Positions 1-9,062 of a stretch of DNA of 64,000 nt are shown one piece after another. The DNA is taken from positions 186,001 to 250,000 of the forward strand of contig BGKB01000077.1 of assembly GCA_003116975.1 (NCBI GenBank), written 5' to 3'. The stretch is from Aurantiochytrium sp. KH105. Taxonomy: Eukaryota; Sar; Bigyra; Thraustochytrida; Thraustochytriidae. Position numbers and translations under genes: made by a program. The stretch's first letter is position 1; every line of letters begins with the position of its first letter. Below the pieces are notes generated by a model that saw only the letters and a list, made by a program, of their open reading frames with translations, ran no database searches and was not told the origin of the DNA.

Positions 1-532
1 TGGTTGCTACTGCTGCTCCCTTTTCTATAACTTTCTTCCTACCATCTTCGTGCCTTTCTTTTTGCTCTTCTCGCCTCGGCACTATTGCACACTAGTGGTA
101 GAAGAAAGTAATTTGCGTTGCGCACGAAGCCGTTGAAGCAATGTTTGCGGTGATATTGAGGGACGAAAGCATCACCAAGCTATGACCGGGACTGCCGCGG
201 GCTTGATGGGCTAAGCAGATACAGTCGTTGGCAAGGGCTCTGCTGGTGGTGGCAGGGTGGGCTCGACGTGGAGGCACGCGAAGGAGCTCGCCGAGGCCCA
301 CCTCCGGTGCGCATCTGGCAGGACCTTCGCAAAAGTGAAGTGAATAGATCGATTAAAAAAAACTGCCTGCCCGAGCGCGCAGTGCACGCAATAACAGACC
401 CAAGCAAAGTCGTCAACCACATCTTCAAACCTGCGTTTTTCGCGAAACCAAGAAAGAAAACAGCAAGAAATCATCGAAGAGGACCTTCTTCATAGAGCCA
501 ATATCGGCAGGACAGGACAGCCAGCTCAAGTC
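1..532. other. 5' flank of the KIF6 gene, no gene seen
   Basis: No reading frame here has recognisable protein similarity. The last part (about 340-532) is the presumed promoter and 5' leader of the kinesin gene that starts at 533. It contains an A-rich stretch near 354-361 and an AAGAAAGAAAA-type purine tract near 450-460. I see no clear TATA box or hairpin. Confidence 0.5.
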
Positions 533-3062
533 ATGCCGCCACCAGAGAATGGGATTCGCGTGTATCTTCGCGTGCGGCCCACCAAGCGGCCCAGTGGGTT
601 TCTTCGTCTCGACGACGATGATCCTAGTCGTGTCGATTTCGAGATTCCCCCCGACGTGGCCGCGAGCCATAATGCCAAGTCCACATACAAGTTCAAGTTC
701 AATGGCATCATCGATCAGGATGCCAAGCAAGATGAGGTTTTCGATCGTGTTGCCAAGGTAAGTCGGATGCAGGGATTCGTCGCTCGCTGCTCCAGGGGAT
801 GTTCATGCGCTAACTGTATCTTCTTCATCTTCTTTGTTCTCGCAGGATGCGGCCCTTAGTGCCATGGAAGGCTTTAACGCGACGGTTTTCGCGTACGGCC
901 AGACAGGCTCGGGTAAAACGTTCACCATGACTGGTGGAGCTGAAAGATATGTTGATCGTGGCATTATTCCGAGAGCGCTCTCCTTGGTCTTTGAAGAAGT
1001 CGAAAAACGGAGTGATGTGCAAATCACGACACATATTTCTTACCTGGAGATTTACAACGACGCAGGCTATGATTTGCTTGACCCGTCACACGAATACAAG
1101 GGTCTCGAAGACCTCCCAAAGGTAAGCATGATGGAGGATGAAGATGGCAATGTGCACCTAAAGAACCTTTCCATGCACGTTGCCAACACGGAGGAGGACG
1201 CCTTGAATCTGCTCTTTCTCGGCGACACAAATCGCGCTATTAGCGAGACCCCGATGAACTTGGCATCTTCTCGATCGCATTGCATTTTCACCATCTCTCT
1301 TGAGATGCGCAAGGCTGGCTCCGATGTCATTCGCCGGAGCAAGCTGCATCTTGTAGACCTTGCCGGTTCAGAGCGGGTGCACAAAACAAGCTCTAGCGGC
1401 CAGCTGCTGCGCGAAGCAAAACACATCAACAGCTCACTACATTTTTTGGAAATGGTCATTGTCGCACTTCACGAAAGGTCCTCTCGAGGTCGGCAGCATA
1501 TTCCGTATCGAAACTCTATGATGACCAACGTATTGCGCGACAGTCTGGGAGGCAACTGCAAGACGACCATGGTGGCAACAATCTCCTTGGAGAAGTCAAA
1601 CACGGAGGAGAGTATTTCAACGTGTCGATTCGCGCAACGTGTGGCACTCGTGCAAAACGATGCTCTTGTCAATGAGGAAGTAGACCCTGCAATGCTCATC
1701 AAGCGTCTCAAGGCGGAGGTCGCCGCTCTACGAGAGGAGGTCGCCTTTCTCAAAGGCGAACGCGATCCGAATGCACCGGGCGCGGGCCAACGCATCGATC
1801 AGCTCGAGATGAAGCGTCTACGCGGGATTGTGTCCGACTGGGTGGAGGCGCAAAGGTCTCGCGATCCGGAAACAAAAGGTTCCGAGGACGAAAGCGGCAT
1901 TGACATGCTGCAACCGGGAGAGCTCACCTTTGAGCGCATACATGCATGTTTTCAGATCCTTCGCGAAATGGCTGCAGAAGACCGAAGCGACGCAGCGGAA
2001 ACCGGCAAAGGTGCTTCATCTCATGGCGAGCGAGACGACGCCAAAGAGGAGGAGATCGCAGCGCTTAAAGAGCAAATTCAACAGCGCAACAATGAGATTG
2101 CTATCCTCGTCAACATGGTCAAGCAGGGAGGCGCACAAGAAAACGGGGAGCTCCCTTTAGGTACTTCGGAATCCAGTGCAGGGGCGGGCGAGGCGTGGCA
2201 TGCTCCGCGTGGAGGTAGTGAGACAAAGTCCTCTGTCGAAGACAATTGTGAATCAAAATCCCAAGGCTCCCTCGGGGCCTCAATTATTGCAGCTGCGCCA
2301 ACGACGCGCCGACCCGTAGGTCCGATGGCCCCGGTTCCCCCATCTGAGGTTCTTGCAGACAAAGACCGTGCACTCGACTACTTTAAGCGGCATTATCCGA
2401 GCATCAAGGCAATCAACGAGAACAAGAGACTGCTCAAGGACAAGTATGCATTGGCAAAGCAGATTGGCGCAACAGTAAATGCCTCGCGTGGGGAGATTAC
2501 GCGCTTGAAAACCGAGATCGAGCAAGTTCGCGCGCAACGTGCGGTTCAGTCCGTTGTGAATGGCGAAGGCAAGCTTGACGAAGCCGAGGAGGAGCGTGCT
2601 CTGTCAGCCGAGTCGGAACGTATGGCCGAAATCGATAACCACAAAACGAACTACAAGCGCAGCTTCCAGGAACTCAAGGAATTGAAAAAGGAGATTGAAC
2701 GCATTCAGTCTACTCTTCAAAAGGGTCGTCTCAAGCTGCAGAATGAGTTCGAGGCATGGTATGGCGTCGTGCTGCGGCAAGGTTTGGCCCAGCCTTCCAT
2801 TCCCAGCCAGGCCGCATCGGATCGCTCAGAGGACACTATAACGGTCGTCCATTCAAGCGAAGGCTCTGCGATGCGAAAGTCGCGAGGGGCGACGCGACCA
2901 GGCCTTCCAGGTGTCCCCAAGGTCCATCACTCGGAAACAGCGCTCCCGTCTGGGACCAATTCTGCAATTCCACTCACCGGCAACCAGGAGGCAGACGCTG
3001 ATATACTTGCCTTTTACAAGGCCAAAGAGGCGCTCATGCAGCGCTCTCGAATGAAAAAGTAA
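533..3062 (+). CDS. KIF6: Kinesin-9 family motor, KIF6-like (two exons)
   Basis: Microtubule motor of the kinesin-9/KIF6 type, a family linked to cilia and flagella. Joining exon 1 (533-757) to exon 2 (846-3062) across a GTAAGT...CAG intron gives 813 residues, close to human KIF6 (about 814). The N-terminal motor shows the P-loop GQTGSGKT (93-100), switch I SSRSH (216-220) and switch II LVDLAGSE (244-251). Family-specific stretches are visible too: THISYLEIYN, LEDLPKVS, and RDSLGGNC followed by ESISTCRFAQRVAL after the motor core. The rest is charged coiled coil, with a conserved KRHYPSIKAINENK-like segment around the middle. The ATG at 533 is the first in frame and gives a normal N terminus. 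Next downstream are an unknown protein and an axonemal DRC8 gene, suggesting a loose ciliary neighbourhood. KIF6 is favoured over KIF9 because the motor matches KIF6 almost word for word. Confidence 0.95.
758..845 (+). other. Spliceosomal intron in the KIF6 gene
   Basis: An 88-bp phase-0 intron. The donor is AAG|GTAAGT at 755-763 and the acceptor is TTCTCGCAG|GA ending at 845, preceded by a pyrimidine-rich stretch. Splicing joins ...DRVAK to DAALSAMEGFNATVFAYGQTG, which restores the uninterrupted kinesin motor fold. Without it, exon 1 would run into non-conserved sequence. Confidence 0.92.
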
Positions 3063-3741
3063 TTTGCTAAAATGTGACTGGCAGACAGAGACAGATCGGG
3101 ACATTTAATTTTTTCCCATTCTTTTCTTTGTTTCTTTGTTTCTTTTTTTCTTTCTCGCTTCGTGTCACGTATCAAACACGACATGTTGGTCGGTCAGCCA
3201 ACTAAACAAGGCAAACGCTAGGCCTAGTCGCCGCTCCAATTTCGTATTTTCACCCGCTCCTTTCCTTTCCGGCCGTTCTAGTAAAAATCACGGCCTTGGA
3301 CTCGAGATGTGTCGAGTACACACCCTGACCGGATTTTTTTTCTTCCATCAACTTGTGAGGAGTCCATTTTGGAGCGCGGAGCACTGGAGCACGCCGGAAA
3401 CTGGAGTCCAAGAGGCTGGTGCGTCTTCGGCCCTGCGTGCGTGTGGACGCGGGAAATCGGGGGAGACGCGATTGCAGCCCAATAGCGTTTACGAAGGCAG
3501 GTCTCGCAGCCTACTTTAGACTGGACGAGGTTGCTTCGGGCCAGCAGCCTGCAAACCTTGTTTTCGACCGCCATTGCGCACGTGCGCTTTGCTTTGCCCT
3601 GGGGCAAAGACCAGGGCGCAAAAGGGCCAGACCTTTGGCAAGCTCCTTTGTACGCGCGCAAGCGCGGTCTTTAAGGACGATAGCTTTGCCTTGCCCAAGC
3701 GTCTCGCAAAAGAGCGAAGCATACGTGCTCGTGTTGCAAGA
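3063..3741. other. Spacer between KIF6 and the next gene
   Basis: This holds the kinesin 3' end and the leader of the next gene. A T-rich tract lies at about 3111-3152. A perfect hairpin (8-bp stem, CTTTGCCC/GGGCAAAG, 2-nt loop) lies at 3592-3609. An open frame in phase with the downstream gene extends back to a TTG at 3574, but there is no ATG before 3742, so I leave it out of the CDS. Confidence 0.5.
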
Positions 3742-5244
3742 ATGGCGCTCTTTGAGAGATCCCCGCGGCCCGACTGCACGGTCGAAGGCCATGGCTTTAT
3801 CACTCGCCTCGGCCTCTTCGCGCACGGCGTGCAGTCCAACCCGCTCGTCGGTCCCGCCTCGTACATGACGCACACGAACACGTACACGGAAGCTGGGCAG
3901 AAACATCTCGAGGCGATGTGCCAGCAATGGACTCGCAAGGCCGTTCAGAACGCCATCGACGAGGAGAATGGTCTGCACGATATTGGTCCACCGATCACCA
4001 AGCGCAAAGCTTGTGCTACGCCTCTGGCGGCCTTGCTCCGGGAAATTGAAAAGGGCCGGATGCCTACAGACGTCTTGCCCGCCTCGTACTACCAGGAGAC
4101 GATTGGTATTTCCAAGTCGTTCAATGTTCAGTCCACGGACCATCCCTCCGCCAAGGTCGGAGAGCGACTTTTGCGAAGCTCGACGCGCGACCGAGGTCGT
4201 GACCAGAACCGCCAAGATCGTCCCTCACGTCGGTCGCGATCAGCACCTTCGAAGAAACGCAGCAGCAAGTCCACCAGAAAGTCGCACCGTTCCAAATTCG
4301 CTGAAGCCCTCGTTGCCGAGGCTCGTGCTGTGGCTCGCGCTGTCGATGATACGGACAGGGAGCTCTCTCTTACCGAGCAAGCATACCTCGAGCAATCTCT
4401 TCAAAAGGCCTCTCGCGCCATCCATGCCACCAAAGAGGCCTCTGCTCCACGTCGCGCCGCAGCTGCTGTGGCTGTCGCGCGCGAACGTCTGCAGAGCGGC
4501 CTTGAGTTGGGCGAGGAGCCTTCGCCTCGTCTGAAACGCTCTCTGTCCCGATCCCGCGACGTCGAAGAGCCAATCTCGCCCTCGCAGCCTCCTTTGAGTG
4601 TGCGCGCATCGAGGTTGGCTGGCAAGGAGCGGGCTCTTCGCGACCAAATCGCAGCCCTCGATGCACAGCTGCACGATCTTCAACAGACGTGCTTGTCAAC
4701 TGACGGGGCCAGCGCCGATGACGAGTTTTCGGGATCCTCTTCCTTGCGTGATGATGCGGACGTGAGTTCCGAGCAAGAGGACGAGATCGAGGAGGATGAC
4801 CATGTAGTGGAAGCGGAGGAAATTGGCGTGCGGAGCACGCGCGTCAAGACGCCCGTGCTTCTCGTCCCCGACTCAAGCTTTGGACGCTTCAAAAATGGTG
4901 AACTTCGCGTTGTCGCGAGGCGCCAGAGCGGAAAGAGGGGCGAGCTGACCTCGCCACGATCCGCTCGCGTGAAGTCAAACGTGTATGGCCAGCTCGAGCC
5001 AAACGTCTTTGTCGAATTTGAAGAGACCAAGGACGATGACGACGAGGTTGACGACGAGGTTGACGACGGCGAGGAGGAAATTGGCTTTGCGATTGCTCGT
5101 GTGAAGTCGCCCCGCTCTCACACAAGCAGAAAGCGCCGTAGCGGCAAGGCGGCCTCGCTGTCGCCTGTTGTGAGCGCAGTGCGCGACATTGTGGCCGAGC
5201 TTTCCCTTTCGCCTCGGAACCTTCGCAAATCACTTGCATATTGA
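3742..5244 (+). CDS. Unrecognised charged, low-complexity protein (500 aa)
   Basis: I do not recognise this protein. The first ATG in the open frame (3742) gives 500 residues. The N-terminal ~130 residues look ordered, with a GPASY-containing segment near residue 43. They are followed by an Arg/Ser-rich stretch with RS/SR dipeptides, then Ala/Arg-rich helical sequence, an acidic block, and a C-terminal part in which a short RVK[ST] motif recurs three times (RSTRVKTPV, SARVKSNV, ARVKSPRS). Several SP sites could be targets of proline-directed kinases. There are no membrane segments or signal peptide. It lies between KIF6 (+) and a convergent DRC8 gene (-), so a microtubule or ciliary role is conceivable, but that is guilt by association only. 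The open frame of about 1.5 kb with consistent codon use supports a real gene. Confidence 0.7.
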   Translation: MALFERSPRPDCTVEGHGFITRLGLFAHGVQSNPLVGPASYMTHTNTYTEAGQKHLEAMCQQWTRKAVQNAIDEENGLHDIGPPITKRKACATPLAALLREIEKGRMPTDVLPASYYQETIGISKSFNVQSTDHPSAKVGERLLRSSTRDRGRDQNRQDRPSRRSRSAPSKKRSSKSTRKSHRSKFAEALVAEARAVARAVDDTDRELSLTEQAYLEQSLQKASRAIHATKEASAPRRAAAAVAVARERLQSGLELGEEPSPRLKRSLSRSRDVEEPISPSQPPLSVRASRLAGKERALRDQIAALDAQLHDLQQTCLSTDGASADDEFSGSSSLRDDADVSSEQEDEIEEDDHVVEAEEIGVRSTRVKTPVLLVPDSSFGRFKNGELRVVARRQSGKRGELTSPRSARVKSNVYGQLEPNVFVEFEETKDDDDEVDDEVDDGEEEIGFAIARVKSPRSHTSRKRRSGKAASLSPVVSAVRDIVAELSLSPRNLRKSLAY

Positions 5245-5715
5245 TCTCGAGCAATGATGATGGCGACCGGCCCAACTTTCGTACGATATCTCACTACCTC
5301 ACTTTTGAAATTAGATAATATTATAGCGTTGGAATAGCTAGACTCTGTTGTTGATTCTTTCTTGAACACTTGGGCGATCGCAAGCAAAAAACTGCATGCA
5401 ACTGAGACCGCTTTTCCATATGTGTTTTTATAAAGATCAAGTTGCATGGCCTGCTGCTGCCGCTGCCGGTGTAATGTTTTCACCGAAAGTCTTTGAGCCT
5501 GGTGATGCCAACGAACGGTCGGAACGCGAGCTATACTTGTCAAGCTGGCTATAAAGTTCGGCACGCTAGCTATAGACACTACATCTAGGCTCATATCCTC
5601 TCTTTTTTCACTATTCATTTTTCTTTCAAAGCTTGTCGCTTGCAGAGATGTTTTGAAATACAAGTATTCTTTGATTACATAGTCTTCTGATTTTTTTTTT
5701 ACGGTTTTCTCCTTC
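5245..5715. other. Convergent 3' spacer, no gene seen
   Basis: This AT-richer stretch separates two genes that converge tail to tail. It includes T-runs (about 5690-5700), which on the minus strand become A-rich sequence downstream of the DRC8 stop. I see no gene or strong structure. Confidence 0.5.
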
Positions 5716-6381
5716 TTAGCTGATTGGAGTCGATACCGATGTAAGCTCTGCGAGACGATCGTCAAGCTGACTAATGCAGAGACTCGCATAGTCCTCGTAG
5801 TAGATGCGGCCCGAGCTAATGTCTTGCGACACATTCAGGAAAGACTCAAGCTCTTTCTGCTTGAACGGGTGCGTGCCCATTTGCTTGAGCAGCTCTTTGA
5901 AATATTCAACCTCCACATAGCCGACATTCTCCGTATCCACCGCACGAAAGGCACTAATGAGGACATCGTAAGCTTCGGCAGGATAAAGATTCTGTTCGAT
6001 GATCTCGAGCATGCGAGGCTCGAACTTCTCGAGCGTCACGTAGGCATCAGGTTCGTCGCTCTGCATCGTAGGAAGGATGTTCTCCTCGACTTCTTCGTCA
6101 CTTGGAAATTGGCCGAGATATCGCATTACCGTACGCACATCCTCTTGCACGACGCGTTCCTCGCCTTCCTTGTCAAAAAGTAAGAATGCATTCTTGATGT
6201 TCTCCCGATGTCGCTTCGTAGTCGCACTTTCCTCGACGACGACTGGGACATCGCCAACGCCGTCCGCGTCGGCCTCTTTGCCCTCCTCGGCGCCCTTCTT
6301 CTTCCCTCCCTTCTTTCCTTTGCCCATCTTTGCAAAGTTTGCGCGCGAGAGAAGCGCGTCGCTACGCTCGTCAACGGGCAT
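5716..6381 (-). CDS. DRC8: EF-hand protein, dynein regulatory complex subunit 8-like (EFCAB2)
   Basis: Calmodulin-fold protein similar to DRC8/EFCAB2, a subunit of the nexin-dynein regulatory complex that links outer doublets in motile axonemes. The conserved core (about residues 60-205) follows the family pattern: IKNAFLLFDKEG, DVRTVMRYLGQFPSDEEVEE, FEPRMLEIIEQN, LISAFRAVDTENVGYVEVEYFKELL and SSGRIYYEDYASL. The EF-loops look degenerate (few canonical DxDxDG positions), as in EFCAB2, so calcium binding may be weak or lost. The start is uncertain. The first ATG (6381) gives 221 residues. A second ATG at 6327 (MGKGKKGGKKKG) gives 203 residues and begins a Lys/Gly-rich tail. The gene is divergent to the J-protein gene and convergent with the unknown 500-residue protein. 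EFCAB2 over centrin is favoured by the LGQFPSDEEV and FEPRMLEI segments. Confidence 0.88.
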   Translation of the reverse strand: MPVDERSDALLSRANFAKMGKGKKGGKKKGAEEGKEADADGVGDVPVVVEESATTKRHRENIKNAFLLFDKEGEERVVQEDVRTVMRYLGQFPSDEEVEENILPTMQSDEPDAYVTLEKFEPRMLEIIEQNLYPAEAYDVLISAFRAVDTENVGYVEVEYFKELLKQMGTHPFKQKELESFLNVSQDISSGRIYYEDYASLCISQLDDRLAELTSVSTPIS

Positions 6382-7370
6382 TGATCGATCATCGCGCTAT
6401 CATGTATCCGTTGAAATGAAGGTGCGCCACCGCGGTCAGTGCCATGGTTATTAGTGCCATAGTGCCACTGGCAGTGGCACTACTACCGGGGTAGCCTAGG
6501 CTACTTGGCCTACTGCTATCATGGGATAGCTGCGCTGGTAGTGAGAGAGGTTTGACGAAGCGTGATGGGGCTGGGTCTTACATTCAAAGCGGACCTCGTA
6601 AACTCAAGTATAACCAAGCAAGATGAATAAAGTGCTCCAGCACGCTTCGAATTAAGCTTCTTCGATCAAAAGATAAAGACAAACATTGTTGGCTCGCCGC
6701 GCTTCTTTAGTAACTCAACAAGGATGTGCGACGAGCTCGCTGCCGTCAAGTGCTTCTTTTCCTCTCTCTTTCTTACGAGTCCATTGTATCTGGCACATTG
6801 GTTGTTTGATTGATCAAAGAGATTTTTCTAGAAAAAATAGTACGAATATCCCGAGATCGAGACAGCAATGACCGGCCGGCCGGGAGACGGCGGGAAGCAT
6901 CTCCGACACCTCAGACTGGCTGCTGAGTGGCGACCCGCCAGCTCTACTCGAAGGTCATCATGATTTTGATCTTCGCTGCGGCTCGAGCTGCCCCTGATGA
7001 GCGCGTTCAAGCTGCCAGCCCTGTTGACCACTTTTCCCGAATGATGATGAGGCTCACACTGACACGAATAAATAAAGAAGTCTCTGCCAGCAGTGGCGGG
7101 CCTCGAGCAAATTGCCATCGTCTCGTTGCGCCTTCGAGCGAAGACGAGGAGGACGAGGCACGCTCGCAGACAACGCTCGCGGCCGCGGCGCCGACGCGGA
7201 GAAAGTAGTCCGGCCAGCCAAGGCGGCGCGCTGAGAGGGACGCGCGAGCGCCAACTAAGAGGGGCCGGGACGCTCGGCCGGGGACGCATTTCTCCAAGGC
7301 GGAGGCTGCACGAGGCCGTGGCCGAGAAGCACAGCGTTCACGCGAGCACGCAAAGAAGAGAGACAGGAGA
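6382..7370. promoter_or_regulatory. Divergent spacer, DRC8 (-) / J-protein (+)
   Basis: About 1 kb between two diverging start codons, so it must hold both promoters. Near the DRC8 side is a dense inverted-repeat cluster (listed separately). The stretch near the J-protein start (about 7090-7370) is GC-rich and full of short GGCCG/CGCGC words. No protein-coding frame is convincing. Confidence 0.5.
6435..6543. repeat. Nested inverted-repeat cluster (cloverleaf-like)
   Basis: Three copies of AGTGCCA lie in direct orientation and lead into a near-perfect palindrome at 6461-6481 (AGTGCCACT, GGC loop, AGTGGCACT). Next come a perfect 14-bp palindrome GTAGCCTAGGCTAC (6491-6504) and a 6-bp stem with 4-nt loop, GCTATC-ATGG-GATAGC (6515-6530). 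An outer stem ACTACC (6482-6487) / GGTAGT (6537-6542) encloses the last two, so the segment could fold as a branched structure. It lies about 55-160 bp upstream of the DRC8 start. Confidence 0.75.
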
Positions 7371-8558
7371 ATGTCGGCGAGCTCGGATGACTACTACAAG
7401 GTGCTGGGCGTGAGCCGTGACGCCTCCGATGCCGAGATCAAAAAGGCGTATCGGAAACTGGCAATCAAGCACCATCCGGACAAGAACCCTGACAATCGAG
7501 AGGCCGCCGAGGAGAAATTCAAGGCTGTCGCGAACGCGTACCAGGTTCTTAGCGACAAGGAAAAGCGCAAAATCTATGATCAGTTTGGCAAGGCAGGCCT
7601 CGAGGGCGGCATGCCCGGTGGTGGCGGTGGTGGCGGTGGTGGCGGCTTTAGTGGTGGTATGCCCGGCGGCATGGGAGGCATGCCGGGCGGCATGCACTTC
7701 TCCTCTGCCGATGACATCTTCAAGGACTTCTTCGGTAGCTCCGATCCCTTTCAAGCCTTCTTTAGCGGCGGCATGGGCGGCATGGGTGGCGGCATGGGCG
7801 GCATGGGTGGTGGCATGGGCGGTCCCGGCATTCAGTTCCAAACTATGGGTGGCGGCCCTGGCGGTTTCTCGTTTCAACAAGGTAGTTCACCTTTCGGTGG
7901 CATGGGCGGCATGGGTGGTATGCCAGGTGGTATGGGTGGCATGGGCGGTATGCCCGGCGGCATGGGTGGCATGCAAGGCGGCATGCCCGGAGGCTTTGGG
8001 GGCTTTGGAGGTATGCCTGGCGGCATGGGTGGCTTCCCTCAGCAGCAAGGAAACGCCGGTCCTCCCCCACCTGGCGTCTTCAAACCCAACACAATCGTCA
8101 TGCTCAAGGGTCTTACCAGTAAGCCACAGTACAATGGCACCGAGGGCCGAATTGCTCGCTTCGATCCGTCGAAGTCTCGCTATATCGTACAACTTGACGA
8201 GGGCGATGGCGAACTTTCTCTGCGGCGTGAGAATTTGCAGCAATGGGTCGATGGCGTCGAGCTCACCGGCGTTGCAAGCAAGCCAGCTCTCAATGGCCAG
8301 CGTGGTCTCTTGTTCGATTACAACGCTGCTAAGCACCGTTGCTCCGTGCGCACTCCGCAAGGCTCGATGAGCTTCCAAATGACAAGCATCATTCTCCCGG
8401 TTGGAACCGTCGTCCAGGTCGTTAATTTGTCAAGTACACCAAAGTACAATGGCCGCTGGGGAACCATCACCAACGTTGACCGCGGGGCCGGGCGCTACAC
8501 AGTGGCCCTTTCAGACTCGGAGAATGTTCGTTTGCGCTACGAAAAGGTGCACCCGTAA
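7371..8558 (+). CDS. J-domain co-chaperone with Gly/Met-rich linker and three KPxxNG repeats
   Basis: Hsp40-type co-chaperone of 395 residues that should stimulate Hsp70 ATPase. The J domain (about 7-70) is canonical: [13 protein letters not shown], then [15 protein letters not shown] with the HPD triad at 35-37. A very long Gly/Met/Phe-rich linker (about 78-225), built from [10 protein letters not shown] units, follows. The C-terminal third (about 243-395) carries three repeats of a small beta module: [24 protein letters not shown] and [12 protein letters not shown]. This KPxxNG...G signature also occurs in MYND-type and related proteins. It lacks the Cys-rich zinc finger and the standard CTD substrate domains of class A/B J proteins. 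The start ATG at 7371 directly precedes the J domain. The gene converges with the pseudokinase gene. Confidence 0.92.
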   Translation: MSASSDDYYKVLGVSRDASDAEIKKAYRKLAIKHHPDKNPDNREAAEEKFKAVANAYQVLSDKEKRKIYDQFGKAGLEGGMPGGGGGGGGGGFSGGMPGGMGGMPGGMHFSSADDIFKDFFGSSDPFQAFFSGGMGGMGGGMGGMGGGMGGPGIQFQTMGGGPGGFSFQQGSSPFGGMGGMGGMPGGMGGMGGMPGGMGGMQGGMPGGFGGFGGMPGGMGGFPQQQGNAGPPPPGVFKPNTIVMLKGLTSKPQYNGTEGRIARFDPSKSRYIVQLDEGDGELSLRRENLQQWVDGVELTGVASKPALNGQRGLLFDYNAAKHRCSVRTPQGSMSFQMTSIILPVGTVVQVVNLSSTPKYNGRWGTITNVDRGAGRYTVALSDSENVRLRYEKVHP

Positions 8559-9062
8559 ACTACCGAGTTTGCTTGCGAGCAGGGTCTGCCTGCTGCTCTT
8601 CTGTCCAGCCTCCTTCTTTATAAATTTTGGCAAAAGAATCAGACATTGGAAAAAGCCACACAAGAGCTTTCGGAAGCACACCAGGCACCAATCCACATTA
8701 CCAGGACGATTGCAGTTTAGTTGGTATATTTTCTGTTTTTTCCCCGCCACCGAAGTGAATTGATGGACGTGAGTTCGTGAAAGCGCAAAAGAAGAAATTG
8801 CATTTGATAGAAAAAAAAGTGTACCAAAATTAGCTTGGGGATCGGATGAGAAAGTCTTCACACAAAAAAGAGGAGACCCGGCAAGGCCGAAAACGGAAGG
8901 TTTCTCAAAGAGCTCTGCATGAGCGACCGCAAACGGGAGTTCGGCGCCGTCGAGCTGGCAAAAATTTGACTTTTCGTCAAGTGCAGCGCCGAGCAACGCG
9001 TGCACAATGTGAGATCAAAAGTGAAATGGTCCTTGTTCAGAAAGAGAAAAGAGAGACGGCGC
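8559..9062. other. Convergent 3' spacer, no gene seen
   Basis: About 500 bp between the J-protein stop and the stop of the minus-strand pseudokinase gene. It has A-rich runs (about 8809-8818) and otherwise unremarkable sequence. I see no gene. Confidence 0.5.

Noticed and set aside
3574-3741. Upstream in-frame extension of the 500-residue unknown
   Set aside because: The extension begins with TTG and has no ATG; the same holds for upstream extensions at 10395-10532, 18541-18627, 20774-20938, 52809-52856 and 59048-59116, so the first ATG was used in each case.
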